This document shows positions 1 through 5,465 of a stretch of 6,309 bases of DNA, one piece after another. The translations under genes and the position numbers were made by a program. The notes beneath the pieces are model-generated. The model was not told the DNA's origin. It made no database searches and saw only the letters and a program-made list of their open reading frames with translations. The first letter of the stretch is position 1. Each line of letters opens with the position of its first letter. Location of the stretch: assembly GCA_001794015.1 (NCBI GenBank), contig MGIZ01000039.1:1-6309 (forward strand), read 5' to 3'. Source of the stretch: Candidatus Yanofskybacteria bacterium RIFCSPHIGHO2_01_FULL_39_8b. GTDB lineage: Bacteria > Patescibacteriota > Minisyncoccia > 2-02-FULL-40-12 > GWA2-44-9.

Positions 1-9
1 GCACTTAAT

Positions 10-35
10 AAAAATTGCGTTTCTTTACGCAATTT
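10..35 (-). terminator. Hairpin plus T-tract terminator after rpoF
   Basis: A perfect 9-bp inverted repeat (AAATTGCGT at 12-20, ACGCAATTT at 27-35) with a 6-base loop overlaps the last bases of the rpoF stop codon. Read leftward, the second arm runs into TTTTT then ATT, a T-tract. A further GCAC (1-4)/GTGC (39-42) could extend the structure. Archaeal termination relies mainly on T-tracts, so the hairpin may mark or protect the mRNA 3' end. Confidence 0.6.
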
Positions 36-384
36 AAGGTGCAAATTCGGTGACAACCTCAACAATGCTGTCCATGTCTTTTTTGGGCAGACTTACAGGG
101 TAGGCTTGCAAGACGATTTTCAAATCGTTTGCCGTTGTGGGCAAGAAGTCGATTATTTTTAAGTAGTATTCGTCTTTTAAGCGGACTAGGTTGAGGTCTT
201 TTAATTTTTTAAGTAGTTTTTCTTTTTTAGCTTCAGTTAATTCAGTGCCGAAGTTTTCTAAGAATTCTTTTACTTTGGTTGAGCGGTAGTTTAATTCGGT
301 GTCACGGGATTCAACGTCGGTTAGAATAGAGCGAACTTCAACGAGAGAAATTGGTTTTTCTTCGATAAATTGGAGGCTGGCCAT
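34..384 (-). CDS. rpoF: DNA-directed RNA polymerase subunit F (Rpo4/Rpb4 family)
   Basis: A 116-residue protein that reads as archaeal Rpo4, which with Rpo7 (RpoE) forms the stalk of RNA polymerase and helps open-complex formation, RNA binding and processivity. The family look is clear: an N-terminal segment with 'KPISLVEVRSIL', a helical middle ('YRSTKVKEFLENFG'), and a C-terminal HRDC-like part ending 'LVRLKDEYYLKIIDFLPTTANDLKIV'. The length matches the family. It lies 56 bp downstream of L21e on the same strand, the conserved archaeal order rpl21e-rpoF, which strengthens the call. No Shine-Dalgarno motif precedes the ATG at 384, so it is either translated without one or made from a short-leader transcript. 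The TAA stop overlaps the upstream arm of a terminator hairpin. The name rests on motif recognition and synteny, without a database search. Confidence 0.9.
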   Translation of the reverse strand: MASLQFIEEKPISLVEVRSILTDVESRDTELNYRSTKVKEFLENFGTELTEAKKEKLLKKLKDLNLVRLKDEYYLKIIDFLPTTANDLKIVLQAYPVSLPKKDMDSIVEVVTEFAP

Positions 385-409
385 GGTATTGATGTTGTTT
401 TTATGTTAA

Positions 410-419
410 TTTTGTATAG
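410..419 (-). promoter_or_regulatory. rpoF: Possible weak internal promoter before rpoF
   Basis: On the minus strand CTATACAAAA lies about 31 bases upstream of the rpoF ATG in the 56-bp gap after L21e. It is a poor TATA match with no clear BRE. It would give a near-leaderless rpoF mRNA, consistent with the absence of a Shine-Dalgarno motif, but read-through from L21e is equally possible. Confidence 0.2.
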
Positions 420-440
420 ATTAAGATTATAATAACCTAT

Positions 441-731
441 TTATTGCTTCTGTAAGTGAATGGGATGTACGTAGAGTGATTTTTCTTTGTGTTGGTCTTT
501 GACTTCGACGATATAACAAAAGCCTTTTTTACCTGCGATTGTGCCAGTTAAGCCGTGAAAGCGAGGGAAAAAGCGACCGTATTGGTAGCTGGAGTTGATT
601 TTGAGCCCTACTTTATCGCCAAGCTCTAATTGCTGAAAAAACTGGCTGACGCGGGTTTTTCCTTGTTCGCGATAGTGACGTTTGTACTTATAACGTGTTT
701 TACGTTGATGTGTACCGATGCGTTTTCCCAT
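441..731 (-). CDS. rpl21e: Large ribosomal subunit protein eL21 (L21e)
   Basis: A 96-residue, strongly basic protein of the archaeal/eukaryotic L21e family, a component of the 50S subunit that binds 23S rRNA. The N-terminus carries the basic 'HQRKTRYKYKRHYREQGKTR' segment. Next come 'LELGDKVGLKI' and the SH3-like core with the hallmark 'RFHGLTGTIAGKKGFCYIVEV' region, then 'KEKSLYVHPIHLQ' at the end. The length is typical. It is the first gene of a leftward unit with rpoF. The ATG at 731 has no Shine-Dalgarno sequence, but a BRE/TATA element lies with its centre about 26 bases upstream, so the mRNA probably begins at or within a few bases of the ATG (leaderless). Confidence 0.95.
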   Translation of the reverse strand: MGKRIGTHQRKTRYKYKRHYREQGKTRVSQFFQQLELGDKVGLKINSSYQYGRFFPRFHGLTGTIAGKKGFCYIVEVKDQHKEKSLYVHPIHLQKQ

Positions 732-753
732 AGTTTGTTAAATTAAGGGGGGG

Positions 754-768
754 TTTATAAAGGTTTCG
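754..768 (-). promoter_or_regulatory. BRE/TATA promoter of rpl21e-rpoF
   Basis: Minus-strand CGAAACC (768-762) followed by TTTATAAA (761-754) is a near-ideal archaeal BRE plus TATA box. Its centre is about 26 bases from the L21e ATG, so transcription should start at or beside the start codon. A run of seven C residues on the transcribed sense strand (753-747) separates box and start. Confidence 0.75.
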
Positions 769-858
769 GAGGCCAATATCTTAGGCAATATAGTTTTGTG
801 AAGCGCTCTGCGGAAGATTCATGGTAGGGTTAACTTTATTTAGGTAAGAGTCGGGTTC

Positions 859-905
859 TATTTATAAACCTACGATGTTTTTTTCATTGTATTTATAAAG
901 AGGAG
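859..905 (+). promoter_or_regulatory. Two repeated TATA-like boxes with a Shine-Dalgarno-like GAGGAG
   Basis: TATTTATAAA occurs at 859-868 and again at 890-899, 31 bp apart, followed by GAGGAG at 900-905. If the first box is active on the + strand, initiation would fall near 889, just ahead of GAGGAG and an ATG at 913. The core TTTATAAA is palindromic, so direction is not certain, and neither box has a strong BRE. Confidence 0.3.
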
Positions 906-912
906 TCAAAAA

Positions 913-957
913 ATGATTATCTACTTTGTAATTGTGACAAAGATATATAAAGCTTAA
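913..957 (+). other. Candidate 14-residue small ORF
   Basis: An ATG seven bases after GAGGAG opens a 14-codon frame (MIIYFVIVTKIYKA) ending in TAA, mostly hydrophobic with a basic tail. It runs through the TATA box assigned to nnrD, so expression of the two would interfere or be linked. The support is only the promoter-SD-ATG order; frames this short are common by chance. Confidence 0.15.
936..951 (+). promoter_or_regulatory. nnrD: BRE/TATA promoter of nnrD
   Basis: GACAAAGA (936-943) then TATATAAA (944-951) is a BRE-like purine stretch and a strong TATA box. The expected start is near 973, giving a leader of about 19 bases that contains the GAGGTG ribosome-binding site of the ATG at 992. 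Confidence 0.65.
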
Positions 958-979
958 AAAAAGACTTCCTCATCGAAAA

Positions 980-985
980 GAGGTG
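980..985 (+). promoter_or_regulatory. nnrD: Ribosome-binding site that decides the nnrD start
   Basis: GAGGTG sits 6 bases before ATG 992. The alternative GTG start at 983 lies inside this motif and has no other site upstream at suitable distance, so the ATG is preferred. Confidence 0.65.
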
Positions 986-991
986 CCGAGT

Positions 992-1852
992 ATGAATCTG
1001 AATTATGTTAAAAAATTGATGGATAGGAAGAAAACTTCTCATAAAGGAGAAAATGGCTATGCGTTAGTGATTGGGGGTTCAGAGGAGTATGTGGGGGCAC
1101 TTACATTGGCAGGGTTATCAGCGCTGCGAGCAGGGTGTGATGCGGTGACACTTGCGTCGTCTGAGAAAGTGGCCTGGGCAGCAAATAGATATGCACCAGA
1201 TTTAATGACAATGAAGCTGCGCGGTGAGACGTTTAGTGTGAAGAATGCCAAAGAGATGGTAAAGTCGGCAGAACGGTTTGATGCAGTGTTAGTTGGCTGC
1301 GGGATGACACGACGAGGGGATAAGTTTGTGCATTATTTTATCCGCAAGTGTCTGAAGCCAAAAGTCATTGATGCGGATGCGTTAAAGTCGTTATCGTTTA
1401 AGGATTTTAGCAATTCAATTCTGACGCCAAATGAAAAAGAGTTAGAGCTTATGTTAATTAATAGTAATAAAGAGTTTTTACTGCCGAAATTACGAGAGAG
1501 TAATATTAAAGAGAAAGCGGAAGTGTTGCAGGGTAATTTACGTTATTTTTTACAGAATGATAATGTATTGTTAGTGAAAGGAGCGACAGATATTATTATT
1601 TCGAAAAATAAGATTGCATACAATCGCACAGGGAATCAAGGGATGACAAAAGCAGGTACAGGGGATGTGCTTGCAGGGTTAACGGTTGGATTTTTAGCGA
1701 AGTCACAGGATTTGTTTAAGAGTGCGGTGGCAGCGTCGTACATTAATGGGTTTATTGGCGATCAATTGTTGAAGCAGAAGAAGGGGTATTGTTTTATTGC
1801 GTCAGATATCATGCATGATTTAGTGAATGTGCAGAAGATGGTGAAGAAGTAA
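992..1852 (+). CDS. nnrD: ADP/ATP-dependent (S)-NAD(P)H-hydrate dehydratase, stand-alone
   Basis: A ribokinase-fold enzyme that repairs hydrated NADH/NADPH in the cytoplasm (YjeF C-terminal/CARKD family). Residues below count from the ATG at 992, giving 286 aa. The N-terminal signature 'ALVIGGSEEYVGALTLAGLSALRAG' spans about 24-48. 'DAVLVGCGM' is near 97-105, 'KVIDADAL' at 124-131 and 'ILTPNEKELELM' at 143-154. The nucleotide-binding/catalytic loop 'GNQGMTKAGTGDVLAG' is at 214-229, with the expected catalytic Asp at 225. The usual Pro of GNPGM is Gln here. The N-terminal epimerase domain (NnrE), fused in many archaeal and bacterial homologues, is absent. I chose ATG 992 because GAGGTG lies 6 bases upstream. 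An in-frame GTG at 983 would add three residues but overlaps that Shine-Dalgarno motif. Promoter at 936-951, terminator just after the stop. Confidence 0.9.
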   Translation: MNLNYVKKLMDRKKTSHKGENGYALVIGGSEEYVGALTLAGLSALRAGCDAVTLASSEKVAWAANRYAPDLMTMKLRGETFSVKNAKEMVKSAERFDAVLVGCGMTRRGDKFVHYFIRKCLKPKVIDADALKSLSFKDFSNSILTPNEKELELMLINSNKEFLLPKLRESNIKEKAEVLQGNLRYFLQNDNVLLVKGATDIIISKNKIAYNRTGNQGMTKAGTGDVLAGLTVGFLAKSQDLFKSAVAASYINGFIGDQLLKQKKGYCFIASDIMHDLVNVQKMVKK

Positions 1853-1878
1853 GAGTTTTTGAGAGGGTAGATTTGTTG

Positions 1879-1908
1879 TTTTTCTTTTTTGGGTTTGATT
1901 TTTTTCTT
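1879..1908 (+). terminator. T-tract terminator of nnrD
   Basis: TTTTTCTTTTTT (1879-1890) and a second tract of seven T then CTT (1899-1908) begin 27 bases after the nnrD stop. No strong hairpin precedes them, which is the usual archaeal pattern. Confidence 0.6.
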
Positions 1909-1926
1909 GGTGTTGTTAATAGGAGT

Positions 1927-1951
1927 AAAAAAAATAGAATTTAAAAAAAAA
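1927..1951 (-). terminator. T-tract terminator of the potassium channel gene
   Basis: On the minus strand nine T (1951-1943) and eight T (1934-1927) follow within about 30 bases of the channel stop. Together with the facing + strand tracts they form a convergent terminator pair. Confidence 0.6.
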
Positions 1952-1958
1952 TATTTAA

Positions 1959-2996
1959 TTACAAATCAATGGTTTTATACTTTGCCGGATTGATGACTAA
2001 GATTAATGAGTCACCGGTTTTGATTTTATAGGTGTCTTCGGGCAGAGTGTCGTGGCCTTTATCGGAGTTGACGCTGAGCAAGATTGCTTTATGGCCGAGT
2101 TTGTCACGTAGTTTGCCAACAGTTTTGCCATTTGACCAAGATGATGCCGTGACGTCGTATTCCATCAGTTCTATGCCTTCTTGTTCGTAGGCTGTTGCTT
2201 CCATGACCCATTTGACGACGCTGGGGTTAATGGCGGCTTCGACTAATAAATTGCCACCAATGGAGGCTGGGCTGACAATATGCGTTGCACCGGCTTTTTG
2301 GGCGATTTTGACGTGGCGATGTTGGTCGATTCGGGCAACTATTTCAACGGTTGGATTTAGTTCACGAATGATGTGGGTGCTGAGCAGCACGTCAGAGTCG
2401 TCTTCCATGGCGACGATGACAAACTTTGTTTCATCCAAGTTCGCTTTGGTTAATGTTTCGGGACTTTTTGGGTCGCCGACGATGAAATGAACGCCAGGAA
2501 TTTGTTTTAATTCCGGATGGAGTTCACTATCGATCACGATGATATTTTCGTGCTCTTCACTTAATTGGCGTACAGCGGTTTCACTGACTTTGTTCCAGCC
2601 GCAGACGATGACATGTTTTTTTGTTTTTGCTTTTTTCAATCCGAACACCCCTTTTAAATTTGCGTCGACAACCATATCCATGGTGCGACTCATTAAGTAG
2701 CCTAAGACGCTGATACCGGCGAGCATTGTGGTCATGGCAACAAGTTTTCCCATGATTAATTTAGGAGAAATATCGCCGTAACCGACAGTGGTCATAGTTG
2801 TGAATATCCAATAAATGCCGTCGAAGTAGGAGAGGCCTTCGATGCGTGAGAAGACGAAAGACCAGAGGAAGACGAAAAGAATGACGACAGTTAAGATGAC
2901 GGCGTACATATTTGAAGTTAATTTGTTGTATAAAGTATGCCAGAAGTAGGAGTCTTTTTTGTCGTCGCGATAGGATGTTAAATCTATTTTGGTCAT
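1959..2996 (-). CDS. Potassium channel with two TM helices and a cytoplasmic RCK (TrkA-N/TrkA-C) domain, MthK-like
   Basis: A 345-residue protein with the MthK architecture; it should assemble as a tetrameric K+ channel in the cell membrane, gated by its RCK domains. A short cytoplasmic N-terminus (1-30) precedes TM1 (about 31-50) and a pore helix. The selectivity filter 'TTVGYGD' is at 69-75 and TM2 at about 82-104. The RCK Rossmann domain starts near 127 ('HVIVCGWNKVSE'), with an acidic residue closing strand 2 (D156 in 'IIVIDSE') and 'GDPKSPETLTKANL' at 174-187. A TrkA-C-like domain fills about 270-345, with 'LRDKLGHKAILLSV' and 'IKTGDSLILVI'. Length is close to MthK. Aligned by eye, the acidic residues that bind Ca2+ in MthK are not all kept, so the ligand may differ. 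It has its own promoter and Shine-Dalgarno site downstream of the permease fusion. The K+ call is strong; the ligand is unknown. Confidence 0.93.
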   Translation of the reverse strand: MTKIDLTSYRDDKKDSYFWHTLYNKLTSNMYAVILTVVILFVFLWSFVFSRIEGLSYFDGIYWIFTTMTTVGYGDISPKLIMGKLVAMTTMLAGISVLGYLMSRTMDMVVDANLKGVFGLKKAKTKKHVIVCGWNKVSETAVRQLSEEHENIIVIDSELHPELKQIPGVHFIVGDPKSPETLTKANLDETKFVIVAMEDDSDVLLSTHIIRELNPTVEIVARIDQHRHVKIAQKAGATHIVSPASIGGNLLVEAAINPSVVKWVMEATAYEQEGIELMEYDVTASSWSNGKTVGKLRDKLGHKAILLSVNSDKGHDTLPEDTYKIKTGDSLILVINPAKYKTIDL

Positions 2997-3005
2997 ATGT
3001 TCAGA

Positions 3006-3012
3006 CTCCCTC
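3006..3012 (-). promoter_or_regulatory. Ribosome-binding site of the potassium channel gene
   Basis: Minus-strand GAGGGAG lies 9 bases upstream of the ATG at 2996 and fixes this start; the predicted leader from the promoter at 3046-3061 is about 28 bases. Confidence 0.55.
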
Positions 3013-3045
3013 TTTTTGGTTATTAGGGTGAGGGAGGGGAAATTG

Positions 3046-3061
3046 GTATATAAAGGTTGGG
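3046..3061 (-). promoter_or_regulatory. BRE/TATA promoter of the potassium channel gene
   Basis: Minus-strand CCCAACC then TTTATATAC is a BRE-like and TATA element 50-65 bases before the ATG, predicting a start near 3025. Its core is the same as that of the permease fusion promoter apart from one base in 16. Confidence 0.65.
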
Positions 3062-3080
3062 ATTGGTTGTTTTAAAGTCG

Positions 3081-3090
3081 AAAATCAAAA
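3081..3090 (-). terminator. Weak T-rich end of the permease fusion gene
   Basis: TTTTGATTTT on the minus strand follows the TGA stop directly. Tracts of four T are short, so some read-through into the channel gene, about 90 bases on, is plausible. Confidence 0.3.
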
Positions 3091-5274
3091 TCATTCCTCT
3101 CTCTTTTTCCCGCTAATTATTATATACTGCCATAATAGACTATTTTTACGTTCGATTTGGACGTCGAAGCCGGCTTTGGCGAACATGTCAATTAGGTTTT
3201 TGTCGCTGCTCATCCACGGAACGTTAGGAATGACGTAAAAGAATTTGTCGTAGTCGAGGAAGACGATTTCACCGCCGGGGTTGACATGATTGGCTAAGCT
3301 TGTGAGGATTTTCTGGGGGTTTTGCATATAGGATAACATGCCTACAGAGATGACGCCGTCGACTTTTTCGGGTAATTCGAGACGTAAGTCGTCGAGATGT
3401 GGATGGTGGATGATTTGGACGTGGGCGTGGTGGGCGGTTTTTTCTTTGGCGATTTTGACTTTATGTAATGAAATGTCTGCGCCGTAGATTTTTCCGGTTG
3501 GTCCAACTTTTTCAGCTAATTTGTTGGTCAACGTGCCCATGGAGCTGCCGTATTCGAATATTTTTTTGCCGGTGATGTCGCCCATATCTTTTAATAGAGT
3601 GTTACGAATGGAGTAGGGAAAGAATATTTTTTCGCCGATCAAGACGATGTAGGATAACCATTCGTTGGCTTTGAGAATAGCAGAGGGGTTGTAGGTCATT
3701 TCGACGAGAAGGTAGAGGGGGAGGCCTAAGAGGAGGAAAGAGAGGCCAATTCTAATAGTGGCGGTAGCGATGACGCCTTCAATAAAGTACCAGTTGATGA
3801 GGAGAATACAGATATAAGTGATGATGAATAATGGACCAAGCCAAGGTAATGGTGCTTTGAATGAGCGTTCTTTATCTGGATGTTTGCGACGTAGAATGGG
3901 AACGGCGAGTAAAATGAGAGTTAATGAAATGAGACCCCAGACAACGTAGATGAGGTATAAACGCAAATAGGTGTTGTTCCATTTATGGGTGTAGCCCCAG
4001 AGCAAGAGGCCCCAGAAGAAAAAGACGGCAATCGATTGAAAGATGACGGCTTTGTAAGGTGTTTTAAATTTTTTATGTGGTTCGCCAAATTGCGGAGGGA
4101 ATAATTTATCTTGGGCCATGGCTTGTAAGAGACGTGAACCGGTGATAGGCCAACCAGCAGCGGCACCGATGATGACGAGATACATACCAAATTCAACTAT
4201 TTTTGCGCCCATAGTCCCCATGACGTTTTTAGCTTGGACGATAAAAGGACGGGCGTCGTTGACGTAGTCGTGATAACTTACGGTGCCAAGCGAACTTAAG
4301 ACGTAGAGGGAGGTGAGAATGCCACAGCTGATAATAGTTATCAATAAGAGTTTGGGAATCTGTTTAGGTTTAGCGACTTCGTTGGCCATATAACTTATTG
4401 TTTCATAGCCGAAGAAAGCTTCAGTGATGTATAAGAGAGAGAGGCCGAAGTAGGCGAGAATGGACCACATGCCTTCTTGTTGGAAGAAAGGAATAAGAAA
4501 ACTTTTTTGGAAGGGAACTTCAAAGCGGCTTTCTAATAGACCGGGAATGCTGATGAATGAAGGGAGGGTCATAAAGAGGAGGACGAGAGTGGCAATTATT
4601 CCAAAGATGACTAACATAGTGGCGCCAGCGTCAACACCTTTGAATGCGAGTGCATTTAACACAACAATCCAGAGAATGACGAAAACGATACGAGCGATGG
4701 ATGTTACAGCGGCACTGGGGAGGAAGTATTCGGCGGCGGCTTGGACGTTGAGGGCCATGCCTAAATTACCGGCAAGCCAAATCACCCAGCCGCCCATAAA
4801 TGAGCCAAATCGACCATAGGCGAGTTTACAGAATTCATAAGTTCCACCTGATGTGGGATAGGCGGTAATGAGTTCGCTCATATACAACATGATGATAGTT
4901 GCGAGGAAGAAGAGGACAAGCCAAGAGATGATAGAAGCTGGACCGAAGGCAAGAACGCCAATACTTGGAAGGTAAAATAAAGATGTACCAAATATAGAAT
5001 TGACGAGGATGAAGAGGACCATGAAGGACCCCATTTTTTTTGAGCTGGTGGAGGCGGAGAGATCGACTTTTTCAGCTGGAGTAGATGGAGTTTGGGGAAT
5101 GACGGCTGTGGAAGGAGAGTTGTTTGAGGTTGGTGTTGTGGGGGCTATTGGAGATGAAGAAGAAGAGGGTTGTGAGGGAGGAGTTAATTGAGAGGGAGGT
5201 GAGGATTGAGTTGTTTTTGGTTTAGAGGTATCTGTGGTGAGATATTCTATTATTTTTTTCCAATCTATTGCCAT
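3091..5274 (-). CDS. APC-family amino acid permease fused to a C-terminal SAM-dependent methyltransferase-like domain
   Basis: A 727-residue three-part protein. Residues 1-12 look helical (MAIDWKKIIEYL) and about 13-79 are Pro/Ser/Thr-rich and probably disordered. Residues about 83-525 form an APC-superfamily permease (AA_permease_2 type) with about 12 TM helices: 'NSIFGTSLFYLPS' in TM1 (92-104), 'FFGYETISYMANEVAKPKQI' (287-306), 'DKLFPPQF' plus 'KTPYKAVIFQ' (389-413) and 'RSFKAPLPWLGP' (470-481). Such permeases move amino acids or polyamines across the cell membrane; the substrate cannot be read here. After an amphipathic linker, about 561-727 is a class I Rossmann methyltransferase-like domain: motif I 'FEYGSSMGTLT' (573-583), acidic strand-2 end 'YGADIS' (D600), 'DGVISVGMLSYM' (639-650), 'HVNPGGEIVFLDYD' (663-676). 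Motif I lacks the usual central glycine. No internal start with a Shine-Dalgarno site precedes the C-terminal domain. The start is supported by GAGGT 4 bases upstream. Confidence 0.9.
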   Translation of the reverse strand: MAIDWKKIIEYLTTDTSKPKTTQSSPPSQLTPPSQPSSSSSPIAPTTPTSNNSPSTAVIPQTPSTPAEKVDLSASTSSKKMGSFMVLFILVNSIFGTSLFYLPSIGVLAFGPASIISWLVLFFLATIIMLYMSELITAYPTSGGTYEFCKLAYGRFGSFMGGWVIWLAGNLGMALNVQAAAEYFLPSAAVTSIARIVFVILWIVVLNALAFKGVDAGATMLVIFGIIATLVLLFMTLPSFISIPGLLESRFEVPFQKSFLIPFFQQEGMWSILAYFGLSLLYITEAFFGYETISYMANEVAKPKQIPKLLLITIISCGILTSLYVLSSLGTVSYHDYVNDARPFIVQAKNVMGTMGAKIVEFGMYLVIIGAAAGWPITGSRLLQAMAQDKLFPPQFGEPHKKFKTPYKAVIFQSIAVFFFWGLLLWGYTHKWNNTYLRLYLIYVVWGLISLTLILLAVPILRRKHPDKERSFKAPLPWLGPLFIITYICILLINWYFIEGVIATATIRIGLSFLLLGLPLYLLVEMTYNPSAILKANEWLSYIVLIGEKIFFPYSIRNTLLKDMGDITGKKIFEYGSSMGTLTNKLAEKVGPTGKIYGADISLHKVKIAKEKTAHHAHVQIIHHPHLDDLRLELPEKVDGVISVGMLSYMQNPQKILTSLANHVNPGGEIVFLDYDKFFYVIPNVPWMSSDKNLIDMFAKAGFDVQIERKNSLLWQYIIISGKKREE

Positions 5275-5278
5275 ACCA

Positions 5279-5283
5279 ACCTC
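5279..5283 (-). promoter_or_regulatory. Ribosome-binding site of the permease fusion gene
   Basis: Minus-strand GAGGT lies 4 bases before the ATG at 5274, inside a predicted leader of about 12 bases. Spacing is slightly short but supports this start. Confidence 0.5.
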
Positions 5284-5307
5284 TTTTTTGATTGTAGAGG
5301 TAATTTT

Positions 5308-5323
5308 GTATATAAACGTTGGG
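5308..5323 (-). promoter_or_regulatory. BRE/TATA promoter of the permease fusion gene
   Basis: Minus-strand CCCAACG then TTTATATAC predicts a start near 5287. G-runs on the + strand at 5321-5324 and 5330-5335 flank it upstream. Confidence 0.65.
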
Positions 5324-5371
5324 GTTTTTGGGGGGAGAGGTTTTTATAATTACTATAAAGTAACAAAATAT

Positions 5372-5386
5372 CGAAACATTTAAATA
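5372..5386 (+). promoter_or_regulatory. BRE/TATA promoter of the 175-residue gene
   Basis: CGAAACA (5372-5378) then TTTAAATA (5379-5386) is a strong BRE/TATA pair, with the same CGAAAC BRE as the L21e promoter. The predicted start near 5408 gives a leader of about 58 bases, longer than for the other genes here. Confidence 0.7.
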
Positions 5387-5414
5387 CTAACGCCACTTTT
5401 AGCTCGATATTAGG

Positions 5415-5462
5415 ATGAAAACGCATCTTGAGAAAAGAGAAAAAATAAAAGAAGGAAAATGA
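5415..5462 (+). other. Candidate 15-residue upstream ORF, in frame with the next gene
   Basis: ATG at 5415, a few bases after the predicted transcript start, opens MKTHLEKREKIKEGK and stops at TGA 5460-5462. The next gene's ATG at 5466 is in the same frame, one codon after the stop. It is highly charged and may be a near-leaderless upstream ORF, a remnant of a longer N-terminus, or chance. Confidence 0.25.
5451..5456 (+). promoter_or_regulatory. Ribosome-binding site of the 175-residue gene
   Basis: GAAGGA lies 9 bases before ATG 5466 and supports that start over an out-of-frame ATG at 5459, which opens only a short frame. Confidence 0.5.
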
Positions 5463-5465
5463 AAA

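Noticed and set aside
732..982. tRNA or C/D box RNA in the divergent intergenic region
   Set aside because: No cloverleaf arms, no T-loop of GGTTCRA type closing properly, and no matching C and D boxes on either strand.
968..983. CCTC/GAGG hairpin that could hide the nnrD ribosome-binding site
   Set aside because: Only 4 bp, and the predicted transcript start near 973 lies after the CCTC arm, so the structure would not exist in the mRNA.
2203..2490. 95-codon + strand frame inside the channel gene
   Set aside because: Antisense to the conserved RCK domain, with Ser/Thr/Met-rich composition typical of shadow frames.
3574..3582. Independent internal start for the methyltransferase domain (Met 526 or Met 564)
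   Set aside because: Neither ATG has a Shine-Dalgarno motif or a nearby TATA box, so separate expression is not supported.
4460..4819. 119-codon + strand frame inside the permease gene
   Set aside because: It is antisense to a strongly supported permease reading, and its product has no recognisable features or ribosome-binding site; a shadow frame.
5321..5340. Possible G-quadruplex in the G-runs near the permease promoter
   Set aside because: Only two runs of three or more G plus short GG pairs; four proper runs are lacking.
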